This document shows positions 56,533-64,000 of a stretch of 64,000 nt of DNA, in pieces; position 1 is the stretch's first letter, and the number at the start of each line of letters is the position of its first letter. A program made the position numbers and the translations under genes. The DNA comes from Rhizomys pruinosus (taxonomy: Eukaryota; Chordata; Mammalia; Rodentia; Spalacidae): assembly GCA_009823505.1 (NCBI GenBank), contig VZQC01009559.1, forward strand, positions 62,001 to 126,000, given 5' to 3'. Under the pieces are notes generated by a model. That model did no database searches. It had not been told where the DNA came from and worked only from the letters and a program-made list of their open reading frames with translations.

Positions 56533-56680
56533 TTGGTCTTTTTGAGACAGGATCTCCCTGTAGTCCCAGCTGTCCTGGGACTCACTCTGTTGACCAAGCT
56601 GGCCTTGAACTCATAAAGAGCTGCCTGCCTCTGCCTCCCAAGTGCTAGGATTAAAGGTGTGTGCCACCATGCCTGGCTTA
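56486..56680 (-). mobile_element. B1 SINE with long (TTTA)n tail
   Basis: (TTTA)n at about 56497-56535 and TTTTTGAGACAGGATCTCCC to GTGCCACCATGCCTGGC, lodged at the tail of the following B2 inside the MLT1 LTR. Confidence 0.92.
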
Positions 56681-56897
56681 ATTTTTATTTATTTTTTTAT
56701 GTGTATGAACATACTGCCTGCATGTAGGTTTGTGCACCCATTGCACGCAGTGCCACAGAGGTCAGAAGAGGATGTCAGATTCCCCTGGAACTGGAGTCAA
56801 AGACGGTTCTTAGCCGCCATGTGGGTGCTGGGGATCGAACCAGGGTCCTCTGCAAGAGCAGTCGGTGCTCTTAACTGCTAGGTCATCTTTCCAGCCC
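56681..56897 (-). mobile_element. B2 SINE
   Basis: Full-length, ending CTAGGTCATCTTTCCAGCCC. GGTACT on either side of the B1-B2 pair marks the LTR break. Confidence 0.93.
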
Positions 56898-56925
56898 CGG
56901 TACTCTGTTTTGAGAGTCCTAGAAA

Positions 56926-57170
56926 AAGAATATGAGATCACAAGTGGTAACCATGCATTGGACAGTTGATAGCATAAACTCCTTAGAAAGTGTGAATGTG
57001 ATCCAACTTGTAAGAGGTAGCAGTATCTTTGAGACATAGGGAAGAGTATGGTTGGTATTGAAAAGATAATGATCTACCTCTGATGATTTCTAGTTTCTCT
57101 GAAGCCTAGCAGTATTTGGATGAAAGAAAGGAAGGAACCAAGGACAAAGTAAGACTTGGTGTGCTGGATA
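56926..57170. other. Unassigned DNA
   Basis: Nothing recognised. Confidence 0.4.
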
Positions 57171-57425
57171 ACTTTAGTTGTCAACTTGACACGTCTGGGC
57201 AGGGGATATCTCAGTTGAGCAATTTCCTTCATTGGATTGCTCTGGAGCATTTTCTTAATTGTTGAGTGATGTGGGAGGGCCTTTTAATCACAACAATAGA
57301 AAGAAACTACGACAATTGGCGAGAGGATTCCAGCCTGCACTAATCTGTTTCGGGGGTCTGACTCTCTTCAACCATGGTCAGCCATGGGTTGAGGTCACAT
57401 GGAAGTTAATAGCCAGGCCACTCAG
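57171..57425 (+). mobile_element. Rodent interspersed repeat, LTR-like (truncated)
   Basis: GGATAACTTTAGTTGTCAAC, AGCATTTTCTTAATTGTTGA and TGATGTGGGAGGGCCTTTTA are the opposite strand of the end of the 38427-38863 element. Confidence 0.6.
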
Positions 57426-57829
57426 GGGAGCCTAAAGGGCAGTGCAGTCAAAATGCCAAGCTGAGAACGTTGAAGCAATATCCTAAGGATCTGACATAAA
57501 CAGGTGAAGAACTGAAGGATGGGGTTGATGTTTTGAAGAAAGTAAAGGAATCCTGATGCTTTCGAAGAAGGTGAATGATGAAATGGATTGCTCGGGAAAG
57601 GAAAGATGTGTGTGGGGGTGGCAGGGTTCAAGATGGGAGTGACAGAGTTGATGAGCAGGGACAGAAAAGTAGAGAAGGACAATACCCTGAAAGGTTAGGT
57701 AGGGGCAGATTGTAAAAACTGATCATTTACTATGTAACAAGTACTACTAGAAGGCCAGAGAATAAAACTGTGAACCAAATAGGCATATATCTTTATTTTG
57801 TAGAGATTCCAGTAGAAAGAGTGAAGCAT
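57426..57829. other. Mostly unassigned; possible L2 at 57710-57790
   Basis: TGATCATTTACTATGTAACA and AAGTACTACTAGAAGGCCAG resemble the antisense L2 3' end; the rest shows nothing. Confidence 0.35.
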
Positions 57830-58052
57830 GGGGCTGGAGACATGGCTCAATGGTTAAGAGAACTGTCTGCTTTTCCAGAGGACCTGAGTTCAATTCCTAG
57901 CACCTTCCTGGACACCAACGACTATCTGTAACTCTAGTTCCAGGGGATACAATGTTTTCTTCTGGCCTCCTCTGGCATTACACACACCTGGTGCACTTAT
58001 ATACAGCCGATAAAGCATTAACACACATGCAATAAAAATAAATTAAAAAATA
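57830..58052 (+). mobile_element. B2/B3 SINE
   Basis: GGGGCTGGAGACATGGCTCA head, GAGTTCAATTCCTAGCACC box, AATAAAAATAAATTAAAAAA tail. Confidence 0.92.
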
Positions 58053-58132
58053 GTTAAGCAAACATATGTAATGTATCAGATATGTTATTATAATGGAGAA
58101 ATAGAAGTAGGGATACTAGACTGGGAGTGTGA

Positions 58133-58133
<1 letters not shown>

Positions 58134-58171
<38 letters not shown>
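58134..58171 (+). repeat. (GT)n microsatellite
   Basis: About 18 GT units. Confidence 0.97.
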
Positions 58172-58172
<1 letters not shown>

Positions 58173-59546
58173 TACTATTTTAAGAAGGGTGTTCAAAAAT
58201 CACACTCCTGCTAAAGAAGCATTTGAACACAGGAGAAAAGCAGCTGTGCATCTACCTGCAGGAACATTGCAGAAAGGGAGAAAGGAGGGGAAGACCTAAC
58301 CACACAGCACTGCTGCGTGACCTCCTGTTAATGCATCTGAGATGAGCAATGTCCTTGGAAGTGCTTCGTAGTATTTACATGACTCTTCTTATAGAAGATG
58401 ACCTCATAGGAACCCCAATGGGGAACTCAGAGGTGTCCTCAAAGGTGACACCAGCAGTAGACCTCACAGGTGTCCTCACAGACAGGCCTCACAGAGTCCT
58501 TATTGATGTTCTGATGGGAAGCAAGCCTCAAGGCTTCCCAGCAAATCTGCCGCTAAAGTTCCAGATGGGTCTGCATTCTGTAGGAGATGGCTGTCCTCCC
58601 TGTGGAAACACTGGGCATTCTATTTTCTTCAAGGAGGGGATGCTTCTCCCCCAGTGTACAGTGTTCTTGCATTGCTTTTGTGATGCCACAGGAGTTGATG
58701 ACTGCTGTGTCAGGGGGGTGGCCTACTTCAACCAGACCTCTTGCCATACCTGCTACCTCTAGCTCTGGTCAACAGCAGAAGGTCTGCTTCCTTTCTGAGG
58801 AGAGAGGCAGGTGGCACCTATCACAGACACAAGCTGTTCTTCTAGAGAAAGAAAAGATGTCCGAAGTACAAGTCTTGTTTCGTGTCCTCAGGTTATCTTG
58901 TTGGTATATTTGTTTGTTGCCCTCATTACATCAGAATCTTATCATATCCATCTGGGCATGATCTTGCCTTGGCTCCAAAAGCCAACAATTCAGGATAGTC
59001 TGATACTGAAACATTTCTCAGAGGCTAGAGCATTGGATCACATACATAGTATCTTATTTTCCTCCTGGAAGTAAACATTAAAGGGCAAATTCAACTGCAC
59101 AGTAATCAAAGTTTTGTTGTGTGTTTATCATCATAAAAGGCTTTGTGCTGTGTTGAATTAGATGTAGTTAAGACAGAAGCAGCATGTAAAATCAAAGTTT
59201 ATAGATTAGTAAGCTTATAGTAACTCATCACAGAAATTTTGTATTTAGAGGGATTCTGCACTGGGACATTTTCTTAGGTTAGGAGACTGGCTATGTCCTA
59301 GTTTCCTAAGCTATCCACTCATATTTCAGGCTAAATAAATCATATCTTTGTCATCTATCATCAGAGAATTCACATTTGCCCATTTAACTAAGCTTAGTAC
59401 AAATTTTGCTAAAAATATATTTATAGTAAATATCACAAAAGAGAAGATTTAGCTAAATTATTGTTTTTAATCTTGCGCTGAAAACATAGGGACATACTTG
59501 ATTAAATTCTTAGAAGATAAAGCTCTTGAAGGATCTATGTTAAAGT
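58172..59546. other. Unassigned DNA with a 137-codon open frame
   Basis: A plus frame at 58349-58762 (MSLEVLRSIYM ... CHTCYL) is open in a GC-richer block that repeats GGTGTCCTCA twice. It lacks a recognised domain, splice context or signal peptide, and a second frame at 58587-58961 overlaps it. I treat it as unproven. Confidence 0.3.
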
Positions 59547-59776
59547 TTTATTTATTTATTATTTTATGTGTATTTATTTATTTTATTTATTTATTTATTA
59601 TTTTCTGTTCAGTATGTGAGTGCAATGCCCATGGTGCTCAGAAGAGGGCTCTGAACCTCCTAGAACTGGGTTTACAGTCAGTTGTTAGCTGCTATGGGTC
59701 TGCTGGGAAGTGAATCTGCATTTTCTGCAAGAGCAGCCAGTACTCTTCACTGCTGAGCTGTCTCTCCAATCCCCGT
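59547..59776 (-). mobile_element. B2 SINE, old
   Basis: Long ATTT-rich tail, GTGCAATGCCCATGGTGCTC, CTGCTGGGAAGTGAATC and ACTGCTGAGCTGTCTCTCC. Confidence 0.9.
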
Positions 59777-60967
59777 TTTTGAGAAAGAAAATATTTCAAA
59801 ACCATCGTAACCTAATCTGTATAACTAAGCTGACTGTTCTGGGAGTGATGAGAAAATTAGACTATATTTTGAGCAGAAGCTAAGACATGCAAAACATTCA
59901 ATAACCAGGTCCTGCCCAAATCAAGCTGAAATTTCTTCCCAGACAGGTGGTTGGTGAGGCTTGTGTCCTGGGATGCCCTGTGCACACAGCCCTGTAAAGA
60001 GGACTGCTATTCTTTGCCTAGAGATGGTGTTGGTATTCCTCATGTAGATCATTCTCTGTTCCCAGGGTCTTCAATATTCACCTGCAAAAGAAAGGTTTTT
60101 TAAAAATATATTTTGTTCATCTTGTGATCCATATTAATCTGTGACTGCTCTTGGGCATTATGGGTTTTAGGATGTGGGGACCGCAGAGAGCTCCTTTCTC
60201 CCCAGCACTTGCTATCCAAAGATGTTTTTGATTCTCAAACAATTCCCTGCTGTTTACAACTTCAGAGATATCTTCCAAATACTTTCTGCCTCTTATCTTC
60301 AATCGTGCCTTTCTACTTTTCATCTGAGTTGGTAGCTAATAAACCAAGAACAGAGGAGAAAGAGATATATATAGAGAAACAAAAGCATCTTTGTCATAGC
60401 TTCTTTTATTTTTCTGTTCTCAGGGGTTATTTACTAAAGAACTTTCATATGTTCTGACTTTTAGTTTCACCTTTTCTAAAACTGAAATTTGTGAGATTCC
60501 TTTATTTCTTTTTTTGAAAACACATCTATAATCCTATATAAAACATTGTTTAAAAAGGTATTATAATTGTTACTGATGGTCTTATTATCAAATTTATCTT
60601 GGTCACCTTGATTTATAGCTATGAACTTGAGAGAACAAGCATATTCCTTATAAAATATTTATATGTAGGATTTTAAGGATGCAGCAGAATCCATGAAGAG
60701 CTGGGTGTGTGGTCAGTGAGGCCAGCAGTACAGAAATGCATCCCATACAATAGGAAGTTGAGAAGAACGTGGCTTCAGGGTGAAGGGGGCGGAACTCCCG
60801 TCCTCTTGACATCTCGCAGCTCTGTTCTCCTACGTGAGTCCTTGTTTGGGGCTGTGAGTCAAATGACCGAAGCACTTCTCGATTTGCCATTCATTATGGA
60901 ACAAAAAAGGCCACTTCTCCTTGGGTTTCCTTCTTGGACTCAGGAATATTTTCTTTTTATTCAGTAT
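59777..60967. other. Unassigned DNA
   Basis: No repeat family or exon recognised in about 1.2 kb. Confidence 0.4.
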
Positions 60968-61380
60968 ATATATATTTTACTGACTTTTTGTGCATTCCAT
61001 ATAACATATCTTAATCATATTGAGAGCTCCCTCCGCTCTCTGCACTCCCACTGGATTTCATGCTTCTGTCCATACATGGTAAGGCCTATCAAGTCAAATT
61101 GGTGTCTCAGATGTCCCTCGGTCTGTTTATCCACTGGAGGCTGGTGGGCATATCCAGCATCGCTCCCTTAAAGAAGACCAACTCTCCCTCACCCAGCGGT
61201 AGTCAGCTGCTAATAGTTCCTCAGCTAAGGCTGGGACTTCTTGCCAATTTCCCCCATTCTATGCTGGGTTTCTGTCTGATTTGAGTTTGCGTGGGTCTTG
61301 TGCGTGCTGCCACCATTGCTGTAAGCTCATGTGAGAAATTCTGAGAGCCCTGGAAAACTCGGTTTCTTTTTCTTTTCTTC
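60968..61380 (-). mobile_element. L1 3' UTR fragment (Lx-like)
   Basis: It parallels 9430-9850: GTGCATTCCATATAACATAT, TTATCCACTGGAGGCTGGTG, CCCTTAAAGAAGACCAACTC and GTCTTGTGCGTGCTGCCACC. It is independent of the 7.9-kb duplication and more diverged from both of its copies. Confidence 0.78.
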
Positions 61381-61385
61381 TTTTT

Positions 61386-61486
61386 TCTTATTTTTTTTAA
61401 ATGTAATGTGAGTGACCCCTGTCATTCAACACTGCAGAGGTCAGAAGAAGGTGTCAGATACCCCTGGAACTGGAGTTAAAGACAGT
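61386..61486 (-). mobile_element. B2 tail fragment cut by L1
   Basis: TGTAATGTGAGTGACCCCTG and GGAACTGGAGTTAAAGACAG are the 3' half of B2. The head is missing; it may lie beyond the L1, outside the window. Confidence 0.8.
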
Positions 61487-64000
61487 TCTTTTTTTTAAAT
61501 TTATTTATTCATTTTTTTTTATCAAATCTAGACCTGTGTTCCCACCCATCCCCCCACCCCACCAGAGCTCATGCATTCTGCCAAACATGCTTTTCATCTC
61601 TTTCTCAGTCTTTCTCAATATTCTCCATGTGGAAGTTGACTGATTTGAGCAGTTCACTGTTTCAGTCAGTTCTTTGATGTAGTCCTTTCTGTTGTTGTTT
61701 TGTTGTTGTTGTTGTTGTTTCCAATATGCATCACTCCCAACTGCTTGGACAAAAGCTCAAGGGGCCGTGTGCACAAGAAATACTTACAACTACGTAATTG
61801 GCACTAGCATCCACAGATGAGGGATACCATTCTTCGTTTGTTTTTCTGGGACTGTGTTACTTCACTCAGCATGATGTACTCTAGCTCCAGCCATTTTCCT
61901 GCAAAGCTCATGATATCTGTCCTCTTTCTTTACTGCTGCATAGAACTCCATTGTGTAGATGTACCACATTTTCTCTATCCACTCATCAGTTGAGGGGCAT
62001 TTGGGTTGGTTCCAGCTCCTTGCTATTGTGATGAGAGCTGAAATAAACATGGCCATGCATGTATCTCTGCAGTGGGGTGAGTCTTGAGGATACATGCCTA
62101 GGAGTGGTATGGCTGGGTTGGGTGGCAAGTTCATTCCAAGTCTTCCAAGGGTTCTCCACACTGCTTTCCATAGTGGCTGCATGAGTTTACATTCCCCCCC
62201 ACCCCCAGCAGTGGATGAGTGTTCCTCTTTCCCCACAACCTCTCCAGCACTTGGTATCATTTGTTTTCTTGATCCTAGCCAGTCTTATTGGAGTAAGATG
62301 ATATCTTAAAGTGGTTTTGATTTGCATTTCCTTAATGATTAGTGATGTTGAACACTTCTTGAGGTGTTTCTCAGCCATCTCTAATTCCTCACTTGTGAAG
62401 TCTCTGTTCAGCTCTTTGCTCCATCTATTGAGTGGGTCATTTGTTTTCTTTCTTCTTTGTTTTTTGAGTAGTTTATATATTCTGGAAATCAATGCTTTGT
62501 CACATGTTTCTGCAGTGATGTCCCCACTGCTGTGGATTTCTCTCACTTCCTTGTTTGTTTTGTTGTTCAGAAGCGTTTGAGTTTAATGAGGCCCATTTGT
62601 CAATTGTTTGACCTTAATATCTTGTGCAAAGCTGCGTCTGATTTAGGAAATCTTTTCCTATGCCTATGTCCTTGTAGTCTGCTGCCAACTTTTTCTTCTA
62701 TGATGCTTTCAGAGTTTGGGAGTTTCACGTTGGAGGCTTTTGATCCATTGGAGTTGACTTTTGTACAGGGCAGAGGTAGGGGTTTAATTTCATTCTTCTA
62801 CAAGTGAATGATCCAGTTTTGCCAACACCACTTGCTGAAGAGGCTGTCTTTCTCCATGTGGGTTCTTGGCCCCCTTGTCAAATATGAGATGGCTGAATTG
62901 TATGTGCTCAGGTTGGATCTTTGGTTTTGTTCCATTGGTCACAGGTCTGTTTTTTGTGCCAGTACCAGGCTGTTTTTTATGACTATAAGTATAGTTTGAA
63001 CTCTGGTATAGAGATCCCTCCTGTGTAGCTCTTTTTGCTCAGGGTTTGTTTGGCTATTTGGGGTCTTTTGTTTTTCCAAATGAATTTAAGGACTTTTTTT
63101 TTTTTCAAGCCTGTGAAGAAACTCTGGGGATTTTGATTGGGATTGCATCAAACTATACAGAGTTTTGTTAAAATGGACATTTTTACAAATGTTAATTTTC
63201 CCAATCACGAGCATGGAGGTTTTTCCATCTTCTGATGTCTTCTTCAATTTCTTTCTTTAAAGGTTTAAAATTTTTGTTGTAGAGATCTTTGGTGTCTTTG
63301 GTTAGGTTATTCCTAGGTATTTTATTGTTTTGTTTGAGGCTATTGTGAGTGGGAAGGTCTCTTGAATTCTTCTCCAGTTGCTTGTCTTGGTGTAAAGAAA
63401 GGCCATTGATTTTTTAGGTTAATTTTGTATCCTGCCACTTTGCTGAAGCTGTGTTAATTGTTTCTAGGAGTTTTCTGGTGGAGTTTTTAGCATCCTTAAG
63501 TAAAACAATCATATCATCAGCAAATAGGGTAGCTTGACTTCTCTTTCCAATAGCACTCCTTTAATTTCCTTTTCTTGCCTTATGCCCTAGCAAGTGTTTC
63601 AAGCACTATATTGAAGAGGAGTGGTGACAGGGCAGCCTTGCACAAGTTCCTAGCTTTAAAAGGGAATGTTTCTGTCATTTCCCCATTTAGGATGATATTG
63701 GCCATGGGTTTCCCGTATATGGCCTTTGATTAATTAGGAATGATCCCTCCAATCCAATTCCTTCAAGGACTTTAAGCATGAAGGGATGCCTGATTTTGTC
63801 AAAGGCTTTTTCACCGTTCAATTGAGATGATGTGTGGTTTCTGTCTTTCAATCCCTTTATGCGCTTTATGATTGTTATTGATTTTCATATGTTGAACCAT
63901 CCTGAATCTTGGTATGAATCCCAACTTGTCATGATGGATGATCCTTTGATGTGGGTCTGTATGCATTTGCCAGTATCCTGTTTAGAATTTTGGCATCTGT
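61487..64000 (-). mobile_element. LINE-1, 3' UTR and ORF2, running off the right edge
   Basis: On the minus strand the order is ORF2 (64000 to about 61805, stop complement at 61805-61807), then the 3' UTR with (AAC)n as GTT repeats at 61692-61720 and a strong G-rich tract (complement at 61543-61564), then the A-rich tail near 61515-61490. The polymerase motif FADDMIVL is at about 63502-63525. The C-terminal block (KMWYIYTMEFYAAVKK, GCGERGTLIHCW) is near 61930-62560. Frames are broken in many places. It is the same subfamily as the left-edge L1 but in opposite orientation. Confidence 0.94.

Larger units (their letters stand above)
56130..56925 (+). mobile_element. MLT1 LTR (ERVL-MaLR), split by SINEs
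   Basis: ATTAATATGCTGGCATCTTA, CAGGACATGACCTGTGTAAG, TTAAAAAGAAATATTTGAAC, AGAGGGAGAATGCCATGTGA and CACCCAATTTGTGGTACT are MLT1. The text resumes after the SINEs as GGTACTCTGTTTTGAGAG (56899-56916). It is a solo LTR with no viral genes. Confidence 0.8.

Noticed and set aside
62187..62546. 119-codon minus frame with good protein character
   Set aside because: Again L1 ORF2, inside the right-edge element.

Overview
This window is repeat-dense mammalian nuclear DNA from a rodent. B1, B2 and B4 SINEs sit beside older mammalian repeats (MIR, L2, MER5A, MLT1 and ORR1-like LTRs) and several generations of LINE-1. Abundant B2 points to the mouse-like (muroid) rodents. The B1 3' end (a GGGAGACCCTGTCTC type rather than the murine form) suggests a lineage outside mice and rats; this is inference, not proof. 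I recognise no protein-coding exon, rRNA, tRNA gene or CRISPR array. The longest open frames are L1 ORF2 pieces, repeat read-through, or chance frames. The window is best read as intergenic or intronic.

Layout. 1-3147: 3' part of a plus-strand L1 (reverse transcriptase to 3' UTR). 2605-10463 and 11876-19755: two near-identical copies of one 7.9-kb segment, each with the same series of old L1 pieces, an ID-like SINE, B2, a B2/B1 dimer, MIR, B1, B2 and an L1 3' UTR. Between them are a single N (10464), an L1 5'/ORF1 piece and an abrupt join to the L1 tail. This looks like a false duplication or mis-join in the assembly more than a clean biological duplication. 19.9-31.5 kb: simple repeats, B4, MIR, long unassigned stretches and a nested SINE cluster near 28 kb. 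31.5-41 kb: L2, old L1, many B2/B1. 41-45.2 kb: a minus-strand L1 interrupted by a plus-strand L1 tail, then a B2-containing inverted repeat. 45.9-56.9 kb: a dimeric SINE, MER5A, old L1, ORR1-like and MLT1 LTRs with SINEs nested in the latter. 57-64 kb: a rodent LTR-like repeat, B2, unassigned DNA, and a minus-strand L1 running off the right edge.

The observations most worth a second look are the 7.9-kb duplication and its N junction; a possible dimeric SINE family (B2 head fused to B1, same junction at two unrelated loci, each copy inside one target-site duplication); an inverted repeat of about 270 bp at 44.4-45.2 kb that includes non-SINE flank; an L1 whose ORF1 is joined straight to the end of ORF2; and an array of palindromic CTATAG units at 27.4-27.6 kb.

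Repeat family names rest on my recognition of consensus features without a RepeatMasker run. Boundaries are good to roughly 5-30 bp for SINEs and less for old elements.
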